A DNA stretch of 64,000 nt from Mycolicibacterium phocaicum (GCF_010731115.1 NZ_AP022616.1:4588001-4652000); one strand, 5' to 3'. Positions 25,132 to 36,051 are shown, counted from the stretch's first letter. Made by a program: numbers and translations. Notes: generated from the letters alone by a model not told the origin.

Positions 25132-26789
25132 TGTTGTTGACCCGTCTTGCGCGTTTCCAGCTGGCGATCTTCGGTGTCGTCACCGTCATCTGCCTCGCCC
25201 TGATCACGACGTCCTACCTGCACCTGCCGGCAGCAGTCGGCCTGGGGGCCTACAACGTGGACGCCAAGTTCGTCGTCGGCGGCGGCATCTACCAGAACGC
25301 CAACGTCACCTATCGGGGCGTGACGATCGGCCGGGTCATGAACGTCGGTCTGACCGACACCGGCGTAACGGCTCAGATGCGGCTGAACACCGACAGCCCG
25401 GTGCCGGACAATGTCACGGCCACGGTCAAGAGCGTGTCTGCGATCGGTGAGCAGTACATCGATCTGGTGCCGCCGGCCGACCCCTCGAAGAACATGCTGA
25501 AGAACGGCGCCACCATCGGTGTCGACCGGACCGCGGTCGGCCAGGACATCGTGGACCTGCTCAACCAGGCCCAGTCCCTGGTCAGCAGCATCAGCAACAC
25601 GCGCTTGCAGGACCTGCTCCGCGAGTCGTTCAAGGCGTTCAACGGATCCGGTCCGGAACTGGCGCGCATGATCCAGTCGTCGCGGCTGTTGGTCGATGAG
25701 GCCAACGCCAACACGAACGAGATCGACAAGCTGATCGACCAGGCGGGCCCGCTGTTGAAGGCACAGGTTCGTGCCGGTGCCGACATCAAGACCATGGCGA
25801 GCAGTCTCGCGGCGCTGACCGGCGAGGCCGCCCAGGCCGCCCCGCAGCTCCGTGCGGTGCTCAAGACCGTCCCGGGCGCTGTTCAGACCGTCAACGAGAC
25901 GTTCGACGGCATCCGCCCGACGTTCCCGATGCTGGCGGCCAACCTGGCCAACTTTGGCCGGATCGGTGTCATCTACCACAAGTCGATCGAGCAGGCGCTG
26001 GTGATCTTCCCGGCGCTGATCGCGGCACTGCTGACCGACGCCGGTGGCGTGCCCATCGACGAAGGCGCGAAGCTGGACTTCAAGATCAGCCTCGGCCAGC
26101 CGGCGTGCTCGACGGGCTTCATCCCGGCTCCGGAGAACCGCACGCCGGCCGACACCACCGTGCGCGATCTGCCGAAGGACCTGTACTGCAAGACCGCGCA
26201 GAGCGACCCGAGCACCGTCCGCGGTGCCCGCAACTACCCCTGCATGGAGTACCCGGGCAAGCGCGCCCCCACGGTCCAGCTCTGTCGTGACCCCCGCGGT
26301 TACGTGCCGATCGGCAGCAACCCGTGGCGCGGTCCGCCAGTGCCGTACGACACCCCCGTCAACGACCCGCGGAACATCACCCCACCGAACCGGTTCCCGA
26401 TGATTCCGCCGGGTGCCGACTACGACCCGGGCCCGCCGTCGGTGCAGTTGCCGCCGGGCGTGCCCGCTGGGCCGGGACCCGCACCCAACGCGCCGTTCCC
26501 GCTGCCGTACCCGCCGAGCGATCGGGGTCCGCAGCCGCTGCCCTGGCCGTTCTTCGCGCCGCCGGATCAGGTGACTCCGCCGTACGCGATCAACAACCCG
26601 CCGGCGCCGGGCCCCGACGGGCAGCCTCAGGCGAGCGGACCCAAGGGACCGCAGAGCACGACGTACGATGCGAACAGTGGGGTCTTCGCCGACCCTGCCG
26701 GCGGTACGGGAGTGTTCAACGCCGGCTCGAACAATGGTGACGCAGGCGAGTCCTGGGTCGACCTCATGAAGGATCCAAGGCAGGTTTGA
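25131..26789 (+). CDS. mce4F: Mce4F
   Basis: A 552-residue Mce protein with N-terminal anchor (QLAIFGVVTVICLALITTSYL), MCE domain (FVVGGGIYQNANVTYRGVTIGRV), helical region and an exceptionally proline-rich C-terminal tail of about 140 residues. Four cysteines in the segment between about 325 and 385 may form disulphides outside the membrane. The start overlaps the mce4E stop (TAATG). Confidence 0.92.
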   Translation: MLLTRLARFQLAIFGVVTVICLALITTSYLHLPAAVGLGAYNVDAKFVVGGGIYQNANVTYRGVTIGRVMNVGLTDTGVTAQMRLNTDSPVPDNVTATVKSVSAIGEQYIDLVPPADPSKNMLKNGATIGVDRTAVGQDIVDLLNQAQSLVSSISNTRLQDLLRESFKAFNGSGPELARMIQSSRLLVDEANANTNEIDKLIDQAGPLLKAQVRAGADIKTMASSLAALTGEAAQAAPQLRAVLKTVPGAVQTVNETFDGIRPTFPMLAANLANFGRIGVIYHKSIEQALVIFPALIAALLTDAGGVPIDEGAKLDFKISLGQPACSTGFIPAPENRTPADTTVRDLPKDLYCKTAQSDPSTVRGARNYPCMEYPGKRAPTVQLCRDPRGYVPIGSNPWRGPPVPYDTPVNDPRNITPPNRFPMIPPGADYDPGPPSVQLPPGVPAGPGPAPNAPFPLPYPPSDRGPQPLPWPFFAPPDQVTPPYAINNPPAPGPDGQPQASGPKGPQSTTYDANSGVFADPAGGTGVFNAGSNNGDAGESWVDLMKDPRQV

Positions 26790-27517
26790 TGAGTGACCAA
26801 CCGGCTGCGACGGACGAGACGTCGGAGCCGCGGGTGAGCCGCGTGCGCCGGCGGGCTTCGCGGCCCGCCGGCAGCGCCGGTTCCGCAGAGGCTTCAACGC
26901 TGCTCGACGTGGCGATTCCGTCGACCGCGAGCAAAACGGCACCACCGTCGGGAACCACCACGTCGGCACGGCCGGCGATCCAGGCCCCGCGGCGGCAGCC
27001 GCACCGGTTCCTGGTCGCGGCCATCGGTCTGGCGGTCGTCGCCGTGCTGGTGGCGGCGCTGGCCGGCGGTACGTGGTTCCTCTGGCATGGCAATGGGCAG
27101 GTCGAGGCGACGCAGGACCGCGATCAGCGGTTCGTGGACACCGCGAAGCAGACCGTGGTCAACATGTTCAGTTACACGCAGAACACGGTCGACCAGAGCG
27201 TCAACCGCTTCATCAATGGCATCGGCCCCGGCCCGCTGCGCGACATGATGAACCAGAGCAACAACGCCGAGAACCTGAAGTACCTGTTCAAGCAGACGCA
27301 GGCCAACTCGGAAGCGGTCATCACCGCGGCGGCGCTGGAGAGCGTCGACAACACCTCGAACATCGCGAAGGTGCTGGTGACGGTCCGGGTGACCCTGGCC
27401 GACATGAACGGGGTGAACCAGCCGTCGACTCCGTACCGGCAGCGGGTGTTCATCCGGGAGGACGACAGCGGTCACATGAGCGCGTACGACATCAAGTACC
27501 CGGACGGGGGCAACTGA
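26789..27517 (+). CDS. mam4A: Mce-associated membrane protein Mam4A (Rv3493c family)
   Basis: A 242-residue protein with a basic, Ser/Ala-rich cytosolic N-terminus of about 70 residues, one transmembrane helix (FLVAAIGLAVVAVLVAALAGG) and a periplasmic domain of the Mce-associated (NTF2-like) kind. Mam proteins stabilise Mce complexes. The ATG overlaps the mce4F stop (TGATG). Confidence 0.88.
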   Translation: MSDQPAATDETSEPRVSRVRRRASRPAGSAGSAEASTLLDVAIPSTASKTAPPSGTTTSARPAIQAPRRQPHRFLVAAIGLAVVAVLVAALAGGTWFLWHGNGQVEATQDRDQRFVDTAKQTVVNMFSYTQNTVDQSVNRFINGIGPGPLRDMMNQSNNAENLKYLFKQTQANSEAVITAAALESVDNTSNIAKVLVTVRVTLADMNGVNQPSTPYRQRVFIREDDSGHMSAYDIKYPDGGN

Positions 27518-28005
27518 TGAACCGATTGCTGGCAGCCCTCGGCGCACTGTTGGCGGTCGCCGTGGTGGCGCTCGGCGCGCTCGGCGGCTCGGAGTACTGG
27601 AAGCACGTGCAGCTCGCGGGCGAGCAGGCGACGGCGGAGGAACTGCCGGACCTGGCCAAGTCCCAGATCCCACAGATTCTCGGCTACGAGTACAGCAGCG
27701 TGCAGCGCAGCACCACGCAGGCGCTGACGTTGATGACGCCCGCGTTCCGCAAGCGTTATGAGGAACTGACTGCGAAGAACAACATCTTCAACGACGCCGT
27801 GAAGCGCAAGCTGATCAGTCAGGTGAATGTGGTTGGCGCGGGGATGATCTCGTCGCACCGCGACTCCGGCTCGGTGCTGGCGTTCGTCAACCGGGTCATC
27901 ACCGATGAGCGCAAGCAACCCAACTATGAGGGCAGTCGGCTGAAGGTCGACTACCGCAAGATCGACGGCAAGTGGTTGATCGACGAGATGACGCCGATCT
28001 TCTGA
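27517..28005 (+). CDS. mam4B: Mce-associated membrane protein Mam4B (Rv3492c family)
   Basis: A 162-residue protein with an N-terminal anchor (LLAALGALLAVAVVALGAL) and an extracytoplasmic domain related to Mam4A (RSTTQALTLMTPAFRKRYEEL; DYRKIDGKWLIDEMTPIF). It closes the mce4 operon, starting on the TGATG junction with mam4A, and is followed by a strong hairpin. Confidence 0.87.
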   Translation: MNRLLAALGALLAVAVVALGALGGSEYWKHVQLAGEQATAEELPDLAKSQIPQILGYEYSSVQRSTTQALTLMTPAFRKRYEELTAKNNIFNDAVKRKLISQVNVVGAGMISSHRDSGSVLAFVNRVITDERKQPNYEGSRLKVDYRKIDGKWLIDEMTPIF

Positions 28006-28032
28006 CGCGCCGATCTTCATGCACCCCAACAT

Positions 28033-28070
28033 GATTCAGGCCCCAGAGCGGAAGCTCCGGGGCCTGAATC
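28033..28070. terminator. Bidirectional terminator between mce4 and otsA
   Basis: A 16-base stem with one mismatch (GATTCAGGCCCC on the left, GGGGCCTGAATC on the right) around CGGAAG. It sits between convergent mam4B and otsA. Confidence 0.85.
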
Positions 28071-28088
28071 GTTCGTCCGGTTGTGGCG

Positions 28089-29590
<1,502 letters not shown>

Positions 29591-29594
<4 letters not shown>

Positions 29595-29755
29595 GCGTCG
29601 AGCTTCGTGGGCCCGATACCCAGCATGGACAGGAACATGCGACATTCGTCGGCATCGTTGGCGTACGCGGCCACGACACGACGGGCCTGACGGGCGGTGC
29701 TGTCGGCCAGGGGCTCCACGTCGCCGATATCGGCGGGATCAGTTTTTGCAGGCAT
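29591..29755 (-). CDS. 54-residue protein coupled to otsA (Rv3489-like)
   Basis: A small gene reading [20 protein letters not shown] and then a helical, Arg-rich segment ending [14 protein letters not shown]. It starts at an ATG at 29755 and ends in a GTGA overlap with otsA, so its translation should feed into otsA. M. tuberculosis also has a very short gene (Rv3489) immediately before otsA. The function is unknown; no membrane segment or known motif is visible. Confidence 0.75.
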
Positions 29756-29778
29756 TACACAACCTTAGGCGACTGTTG

Positions 29779-30114
29779 TTACGGGCTGGAACTCACCGAC
29801 GAGTGTGGGTGCACCTCGGGCACCTGTTCTTCCGAGAGGCCGATGCATTCGCCGGTGTTGTGGCCGGTGCACGGGATGCCGTCGACCTGGCCAAGCTGGT
29901 TGGGTGCCGCTTCGACAGGGCCGGGTGCCTGGTCGTTGCCGCTCGCGAAACAGGACCCGCTGACAGGGTTCGCCGTCATACCGGGCGGGCAGTTGGTTTC
30001 GCCGAGTAGTGCGGGGGACGCGGGGCCGCTCAGCGCGAGTACGGCGGGCGCGGCGGCCGTCGCGACGGCGAAGCCGCCGGCGACCAGGAGACGTCGATGG
30101 ATCGGGATGCTCAT
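29779..30114 (-). CDS. Small secreted protein with four cysteines, function unknown
   Basis: A 111-residue protein. MSIPIHRRLLVAGGFAVATA followed by an Ala-rich stretch and an ALSGPA-like cleavage region forms a Sec signal peptide. The mature part has four cysteines in two pairs (NCPPG...GSCF and IPCTGHN...GECIG), suggesting two disulphides, and ends in an acidic, Ser-rich tail. It lies just upstream of the 54-residue gene and otsA on the same strand and may be the first gene of that unit. Confidence 0.72.
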   Translation of the reverse strand: MSIPIHRRLLVAGGFAVATAAAPAVLALSGPASPALLGETNCPPGMTANPVSGSCFASGNDQAPGPVEAAPNQLGQVDGIPCTGHNTGECIGLSEEQVPEVHPHSSVSSSP

Positions 30115-30265
30115 GGCGTCACCGCTTTCGTCGGGGAAAATTTCAGCGTACGCCCAGGTGCTGTGTAGCGAACGGGGAAATTGGCCGCCCGACCAGCATT
30201 GTGTACAACTTTTGAAAAGTGTATACAGGACGTGTCCCCGTCGATCTGTCCAGAGGAGTACGTCG

Positions 30266-31117
30266 GTGCAATTTTCAGTCCAGGGTTGGCTGACGGACCG
30301 GACGGTGTTGATCACCGGCGGTGGCAGCGGCATCGGTAAGGCCATCGCCCAGGGCGTCGTGGCCGCCGGCGGCAACGCGCTCATCGTCGGCCGTACCGAG
30401 GCCACGTTGCAGTCCGCCGTCGATGAGATCTCCGCGGCCGGGGGACCGGGCGCCATTCGCTTCCAGACCGCCGATGTCACCAACGAGGACGACGTCGCCG
30501 CCGCTGTCGCGACCGCCGCCGCGTGGAACGGCAAGCTCTCCGGCGCCGTGCACTGTGCCGGTGGCTCGCTGACCGTCGGGCCCGTCACGCACCTGGATTC
30601 GGAGATGTGGCGCCAGACCGTCGACCTGAACGTCAACGGCAGCATGTACGTCGTCAAGCACACCGCGCGGGAAATGGTGCGGGGTGGCGGCGGTTCGTTC
30701 GTCGGCATCTCGTCGATCGCGGCGAGCAACACCCACCGCTGGTTCGGGCCGTACGGCGTCACCAAGTCCGCGCTCGATCACCTGGTCCAGCTGGCGGCCG
30801 ACGAGCTCGGCGCCTCGTGGGTGCGCGCCAACAGCATCCGCCCCGGGCTGATCCGCACCGATCTCGTGGCGGCCAGCATCTTCGAATTCGAGCCGCTGCG
30901 GGAGGATTACCGGCAGTGCACGCCGCTGCCCCGGGCCGGCGAGGTCGAGGACGTCGCCAACCTGGCGCTGTTCCTGCTCAGCGATGCATCGCAGTGGATC
31001 ACCGGCCAGCTGATCAACGTCGACGGCGGCCAGAAGCTGCGCCGCGGCCCGGACTTCTCGGCCATGATGGAGCCGATGTTCGGCGCCGACGCCATGCGCG
31101 GGGTGTTCGCCGACTAG
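30266..31117 (+). CDS. Short-chain dehydrogenase/reductase
   Basis: A 283-residue classical SDR: TGGGSGIGKA near residue 18, HCAGG replacing NNAG near 95, catalytic Ser in GISSIAAS and YGVTKSALD as YxxxK near 166-170, and a C-terminal NVDGGQKLRRG typical of the fold. The physiological substrate is not evident. The GTG at 30266 follows an AGAGGAG ribosome binding site by eight bases. It is divergent from the small secreted protein gene. Confidence 0.85.
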   Translation: MQFSVQGWLTDRTVLITGGGSGIGKAIAQGVVAAGGNALIVGRTEATLQSAVDEISAAGGPGAIRFQTADVTNEDDVAAAVATAAAWNGKLSGAVHCAGGSLTVGPVTHLDSEMWRQTVDLNVNGSMYVVKHTAREMVRGGGGSFVGISSIAASNTHRWFGPYGVTKSALDHLVQLAADELGASWVRANSIRPGLIRTDLVAASIFEFEPLREDYRQCTPLPRAGEVEDVANLALFLLSDASQWITGQLINVDGGQKLRRGPDFSAMMEPMFGADAMRGVFAD

Positions 31118-31130
31118 GCGGGCGCTGCGC

Positions 31131-31781
31131 CTACTTCGGCGCGACCACGCCGTGGTCGTAGGCGTAGACGATCGCGGCCGCACGGTCCCGTAGGTCCAGC
31201 TTGGTGAAGATCCGCCCGATGTGACTCTTCACCGTCACCTCCGAGATGACCAGCCGGCCGGCGATCTCGGCGTTGGTCGCGCCCGATCCGATCAGCTGCA
31301 GCACATCGAGTTCGCGGGCGGTCAGCCGGTCGGCGACGTCGTCCGACGGGGCGCCGGGCGCGCGCCGGTAGCCGTTCAGCACGCGCGCGGTGACGGCCGG
31401 GTCGAGGTATGCTTCGCCGCGTGCGACGGCGTGCACGGCTCGGATCAGTTCCTCGGCCGGTGAGTCCTTGAGGACGAAGCCCGACGCCCCGGCGCGCAGC
31501 GCCGCGGACAGCAGGTCGTCGTCGTCGAACGTGGTGAGCGCCAAGGCCGGTGGGCCGCCGCCGGCGCGCAGCGCGCGGATCGCGTCGACGCCGCTGACGC
31601 GCTTCATCCGCAGGTCCATCACCACCACATCGGGGCGGCACCGGAGCACTTCGCGCGGCACCTCGTCGCCGTCGGCGCATTCACCGACGATCGAGAAGCC
31701 GTCCTTGCGGCGCAGGATCCGGCGCAGGCCCGAGCGGACGAGCTCCTGATCGTCGACCAGCAGGACGTCAACGTCAGTCAT
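31131..31781 (-). CDS. NarL/DesR-type response regulator
   Basis: A 216-residue regulator. The receiver domain has the acidic pair VDDQ, the phosphoacceptor Asp in VVMDLRMK (about residue 54) and the FVLKD lysine; the C-terminal LuxR-type helix-turn-helix is LTARELDVLQLIGSGATNAEIAGRL...TVKSHI. It is paired with the overlapping sensor kinase upstream (eight-base overlap). A likely target is the divergent mmpL promoter. Confidence 0.92.
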   Translation of the reverse strand: MTDVDVLLVDDQELVRSGLRRILRRKDGFSIVGECADGDEVPREVLRCRPDVVVMDLRMKRVSGVDAIRALRAGGGPPALALTTFDDDDLLSAALRAGASGFVLKDSPAEELIRAVHAVARGEAYLDPAVTARVLNGYRRAPGAPSDDVADRLTARELDVLQLIGSGATNAEIAGRLVISEVTVKSHIGRIFTKLDLRDRAAAIVYAYDHGVVAPK

Positions 31782-32997
31782 GGCGAACCTCGTTGCGTGA
31801 CAGCCGGATTCGGTGCATGGCGCAGTGCGCGGCGGTTGCCGTGGCGACCGGTACACGCGCCTGCACCGTCCACCCCTGCGGTCCGGGACCGGCCTCGAAT
31901 TCGCCGTCGAGCAACGCGATGCGCTGACGCATCCCGGGGAGCCCCGCACCGGCTGTTGCGCCGGCCACGGGTCTCGGTAGCTCGTTGTCGACCGACAGGA
32001 CGGCTGCGCCCTTCTCCACATACAGCCGCAGCCGCGCCGCCGAGGACGGGGCGTGCTTGGCGACGTTCGCCAGTGACTCCTGCGCCACCCGGTACAGCGC
32101 CAGACCGATCCCGGGAGTGACCGACGCCGGGTCGACCTCGATGCTCGACTCCACGCGCAAGCCCGCGTCGGCGAAACTCGTCACCAGATCGGGCAGGTCG
32201 GACAACCCCGGTTCGGGGGCCAGCCGCAACGGGGCGGCGTCGCGCGCGCCGAGCAGACCGACCGTCTGCCGGATGTCCGACATGGCCTGCCGGCCGAGAC
32301 GCTCGGCGTCGAGCAGGCCGTCCACCGCCTCGTCGACGTCGCTGTCCTCCTGCAGGGCGCGCCGGGCGCCCGTCAGGTGCAGCATGGTGACCGACAAGGA
32401 GTGGGCGATCACGTCGTGCACTTCGCGGGCGATGCGTCGGCGCTCGTCGGCTGCGGCCTGTTCGGTGAGGACGTCCTGACGGGCACGTTCCTCGATGACG
32501 AGACGCTGTTGCAGTTGCAGGATGTGCCCCATCATCGCGGCGATGGCCAGGAAGAACAGCAGGTAGGGCACGAACGTGCTGAGGTGTCCCGTGCGGGACG
32601 CGCCGATCAACAGCAGCGCGCTGGCGAGCAGACTCGCGAGGCCGATGCGCATCGGACCCAGCGCGAACACCTCTCCGAGCATGAACATCAGCAGGAACGG
32701 CGCTGCGTCGAGGAAGACCGGCGGCCAGCACAACAACAGCAGCGCCACCCCGGCCAGCACCGACGCCGCGCTGACCGCAGTCGACGGCTTGTAGCCGCCG
32801 ACGATGAACGCGAGGATCGGCGCGAACACGAGCCCGACGGCGACGAGCAGCAGCCACGGCTTGGTGAAATCCCGCTGCGTCGCGGCGGTTGCCGCGACCA
32901 CCAGCGTGCCGGTGTACATCACGATGGGGACCGTGAACGGGTACTGGTAGGCCACGAGCTCGCGCCGACGCAGCGCGAAGTCACGGAGCCAGGCCAT
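31774..32997 (-). CDS. DesK/LiaS-type sensor histidine kinase
   Basis: A 407-residue kinase: six or so hydrophobic segments in residues about 20-170, coiled linker, the dimerisation block RRRIAREVHDVIAHSLSVTMLHL with the phosphoacceptor His, and a HATPase domain whose G1 region (LSVDNELPRP) is short and whose GAGLPGMRQRI forms the G2 box. The membrane-rich sensor with little outside the bilayer suggests membrane or antibiotic stress sensing. The ATG at 32997 is six bases after a TACGCT -10 box (33009-33004), consistent with a leaderless message. Confidence 0.9.
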   Translation of the reverse strand: MAWLRDFALRRRELVAYQYPFTVPIVMYTGTLVVAATAATQRDFTKPWLLLVAVGLVFAPILAFIVGGYKPSTAVSAASVLAGVALLLLCWPPVFLDAAPFLLMFMLGEVFALGPMRIGLASLLASALLLIGASRTGHLSTFVPYLLFFLAIAAMMGHILQLQQRLVIEERARQDVLTEQAAADERRRIAREVHDVIAHSLSVTMLHLTGARRALQEDSDVDEAVDGLLDAERLGRQAMSDIRQTVGLLGARDAAPLRLAPEPGLSDLPDLVTSFADAGLRVESSIEVDPASVTPGIGLALYRVAQESLANVAKHAPSSAARLRLYVEKGAAVLSVDNELPRPVAGATAGAGLPGMRQRIALLDGEFEAGPGPQGWTVQARVPVATATAAHCAMHRIRLSRNEVRHD

Positions 32998-33049
32998 ACC
33001 GCCAGCGTAGAGCCGGTGCCGGGATTTACACATCATTCGCGGGACGGCT

Positions 33050-33077
33050 CGGGCCTCCTACCACGGTAGGAGGCCCG
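33050..33077. promoter_or_regulatory. Perfect 28-bp palindrome between two-component genes and mmpL
   Basis: Thirteen-base arms CGGGCCTCCTACC and GGTAGGAGGCCCG flank AC. The site lies between two diverging start sites, so a terminator is not expected here. Its centre is about 66 bases from the kinase start and about 70 from the mmpL start, both of which have leaderless-type -10 boxes, a good position for activation by the adjacent NarL-type regulator. Confidence 0.7.
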
Positions 33078-33132
33078 GTCTCGTCCGCAGCACGACGCTT
33101 CCGGGCCTTCGCCGCTCGTAGGTTCGGAATCC

Positions 33133-36051
33133 ATGTGGGACGTCATCGCAAGATTCTGCAGCCGCTTCGCGGTCCTGATCATCGGATTGTGGGTGCTGGC
33201 CGCGGCGGCGGGCAATCTGCTTGTGCCGCAGGTGGAAACCACCGCGCACAACCACGCGCGGGGCTTCCTGCCCGCCGATGCCCCGGTGAACCTCGCCGGC
33301 GTCCAGATGGACGAGCAGTTTCATGACGGGTCCGGCGGCAACCTCAATTACCTGGTGCTGGAGGGCGATCACCCGCTCGGCGCGCCGGAGCGGGCCTACT
33401 ACGACCGCCTGCTGAGCACCTTGCGCGCGGATACCGAGGATGTGGATTCGGTGATGGACCTGTGGTCCGACCCGGTGACGGCGGCCGGCGCGCAGAGCAC
33501 CGACGACAAGGCGGTGTACACGATGCTGCGGATTCGCGGCGAGCTCGGTGCCGCAAAGGCGAACGCCGCACTGGACGCGGTGCGGCGGATCGTCGCGGCC
33601 GCTCCCGCACCTGCGGGCCTGCACGCGTACGTCACCGGACCGGGCGCCACCATCGCCGACGAGCTCAGCGCGATCGACAAGCAGATGCTGATGATCACCG
33701 GTGTCACAGTCGTTCTGATCGCGGTGCTGCTGTTCGTCGTCTACCGCTCGGTGATCACGTCGGCGATCCCGCTGCTGACCGTCGGCCTGGGCCTCGGGGT
33801 CGCGCGGGGCGTCGTGGCGTTCCTGGGGGAGCGGGACCTGATCGAGGTGTCGATCTTCTCGGTGTCGCTGCTGGCGGCGATGGTGCTCGGGGCGGCAACG
33901 GATTACGGCATCTTCCTGCTGGGCCGCTATCACGAGCAGCGCCGCGCCGGCGTCGATCACGAGCAAGCGCTGGTGATAGCGAACCGCAGCGTCGCGCCGG
34001 TGATCGCCGCGTCGGGCTTGACCATCGCGGCGGCGCTGTCGTGCCTGCGGTTCGCTCAGGTCGGCATGCTGCGCAGTGCCGGATTGCCCTGCGCCATAGG
34101 CATTCTCACCGGTATGTTCGCATCGCTGACGTTGTTGCCGGCGTTCATCGGGCTGGCCGGGCGGCATGGCCTGGCGCAGCCCCGCCGTCGTGCCGCGGCG
34201 AAGGTGCCCGGCCGGAGCTGGCGCCGGGTCGGGACCGTCGTCGCCCGGTGGCCGGGGCCGGTACTGGTGGCGTCGTCGCTGGTTCTGGTGGTCTGTGCCA
34301 TCCCGGTGGCCGGCATCCGTCTGGGCTTCGACGAGCTTGCCGCGCAACCCGATTCCACGCATGCCAACCGGGGCTACCAGGCCATGGACCGGCACTTCCC
34401 GCCCAACCGGCTGTTGCCCGAGATCGTCTCGATCGAGACCGACCACGACCTGCGCAACCCGGCGGGCGTCATCGCGGTCGAACGGGTGACCCGGAAGATC
34501 ATGGAGATTCCCGGGATTCGCATGGTGCAGTCGGCATCGCGGCCGGCGGGTTCGCTGCCCGAGCAGGCGGCCCTGACCGATCAGGCCGGCACCATCGCCG
34601 ACCAGCTCGACGACGGGGTGGCCCAGCTGAGCAAGCGGCTCGGCGCCGTCAACCAGCTGTCCGCGACGCTGGACCAGTTCTCCTCGGCCATAACGCAATT
34701 GCAGAACGGGCTGGGCGGCAGCGTCCGTGGCCTCGGGCAGTTGGGCTCGGGAATCGACGCCATGCACGGCGGCATGCAGCAGTTGCGGGACAACGTCACC
34801 TCGGTGTCTCAGTACATGGATCCGTTGCGCGGCTTCACCAATGCCAACCCGAACTGCGCGGGCGATGCCATCTGCTCGCTGGTGCTCAAGGTCGTCGAGC
34901 CCATGGATTCCGTGGTGGCGGCCACCAGCACGCTGACTGACAGCACAGTGGGTTTCAGCGCGGGCACCACCGAGATGGCCAAGTCGCTGACCGGCGCGCA
35001 GGCCTCGGTGCGCTCGATGCGGGCCGCGGTCGACCAACTCGGCGCAGTCACAACACAATTGACCAAGACCGTCGGCGAGACCCGCGGCATGTTCTCCGGT
35101 CTGACGGACTATCTGCGCGGGGTGCGGGCGGACTTCCAGGACAGTAGCGAGGGCGGCTTCTATCTGCCGCAGCGCGCGTGGCAGGACCCGCGCTTCCAGC
35201 GTGCGGCCGGGCTGTACTTCGCGCCCGACGGCCGGTCGACGCGGCTGCTCGTCTACGGCGACGGCAAGGTGTTCGGCACGGACGGGGCGCTGCGCTCGCC
35301 CGAGATCCTGGCCGCGGTCCAGGAGTCCACGAAGGAGGGCACCCTGGTCCGAAACACCGTCTTTGTCACCGGTTTCGGCACCGGCACCGCGGAGCTCCGT
35401 GGCTATGTGTCGGACGACTTCCTGTTGCTCGCGGGCGTCGCGCTCGCGTTCGTGTTCCTGATCATCCTCATCATGCTGCGCAGCCCGGTGGCGGCCGCGG
35501 TGGTGATCGGCACCGTCGTGGTGTCCTACGCGTCGGCGGTCGGGGTGAGCAGCTTCATCTGGCAGGACCTCCTGGGCAAAGAGCTGCACTGGGCGGTGCC
35601 GTCCATCGCACTCATCGCGTTGGTGGCCGTCGGCGCCGACTACAACCTGCTGCTGACGATGCGGCTGCGTGAAGAGGTGAGCCGGCCGGACTCGGGGTTG
35701 AAGACCGGCATGATCCGGACGTTCGGCGGTACCGGCGGCGTGGTGACCACCGCCGGCATCGTCTTCGGCATCACCATGTTCGCGATGCTGTCCAGCGACG
35801 TGCTGAGCATCGAGCAGGTGGGCACCACGATCGGCGTCGGCCTGCTCATCGACACCTTGATCGTGCGGACCTTCGTCGTGCCGGGCATCGCGGGGTTGCT
35901 TGGCCGGTGGTTCTGGTGGTCACCTGTGCCGCTGGTGCGGGGCGTGCTGGCGCGGACGTTCACGCGTCGGCCGTCGCAGCCGCGGCGGGACCTGCCGTTG
36001 ATCGCCGGGACGGCGCCGGGCCGAGAAGTGTTGCAGGGCGCCGCGGGTTGA
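33133..36051 (+). CDS. MmpL-family RND transporter
   Basis: A 972-residue protein with the MmpL layout: one helix, a large outer domain (residues about 35-185), five helices, then a second half with a long helical outer domain (about 410-740) and five more helices. The intramembrane proton-relay motif GAATDYGIFLLGRYHEQ is clear in the first half (near residue 256), with the matching VGADYNLLLTMRLREE in the second. MmpL proteins export lipids, siderophores or drugs. Transcription probably starts at the ATG itself (TAGGTT at 33119-33124). No MmpS gene is adjacent. Confidence 0.92.
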   Translation: MWDVIARFCSRFAVLIIGLWVLAAAAGNLLVPQVETTAHNHARGFLPADAPVNLAGVQMDEQFHDGSGGNLNYLVLEGDHPLGAPERAYYDRLLSTLRADTEDVDSVMDLWSDPVTAAGAQSTDDKAVYTMLRIRGELGAAKANAALDAVRRIVAAAPAPAGLHAYVTGPGATIADELSAIDKQMLMITGVTVVLIAVLLFVVYRSVITSAIPLLTVGLGLGVARGVVAFLGERDLIEVSIFSVSLLAAMVLGAATDYGIFLLGRYHEQRRAGVDHEQALVIANRSVAPVIAASGLTIAAALSCLRFAQVGMLRSAGLPCAIGILTGMFASLTLLPAFIGLAGRHGLAQPRRRAAAKVPGRSWRRVGTVVARWPGPVLVASSLVLVVCAIPVAGIRLGFDELAAQPDSTHANRGYQAMDRHFPPNRLLPEIVSIETDHDLRNPAGVIAVERVTRKIMEIPGIRMVQSASRPAGSLPEQAALTDQAGTIADQLDDGVAQLSKRLGAVNQLSATLDQFSSAITQLQNGLGGSVRGLGQLGSGIDAMHGGMQQLRDNVTSVSQYMDPLRGFTNANPNCAGDAICSLVLKVVEPMDSVVAATSTLTDSTVGFSAGTTEMAKSLTGAQASVRSMRAAVDQLGAVTTQLTKTVGETRGMFSGLTDYLRGVRADFQDSSEGGFYLPQRAWQDPRFQRAAGLYFAPDGRSTRLLVYGDGKVFGTDGALRSPEILAAVQESTKEGTLVRNTVFVTGFGTGTAELRGYVSDDFLLLAGVALAFVFLIILIMLRSPVAAAVVIGTVVVSYASAVGVSSFIWQDLLGKELHWAVPSIALIALVAVGADYNLLLTMRLREEVSRPDSGLKTGMIRTFGGTGGVVTTAGIVFGITMFAMLSSDVLSIEQVGTTIGVGLLIDTLIVRTFVVPGIAGLLGRWFWWSPVPLVRGVLARTFTRRPSQPRRDLPLIAGTAPGREVLQGAAG

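Noticed and set aside
24909..26969. 686-codon minus-strand frame opposite mce4F/mam4A
   Set aside because: Arg/His-rich shadow of two well-supported mce4 operon genes; no start signal or motif.
28033..28070. Hairpin read as a possible tRNA or small structured RNA
   Set aside because: It is a single stem between convergent gene ends with no cloverleaf; a terminator explains it.
33058..35589. 843-codon minus-strand frame opposite mmpL
   Set aside because: Composition is that of a shadow frame (His/Arg/Gln/Gly-rich, no domain), while the plus strand encodes a full MmpL protein.
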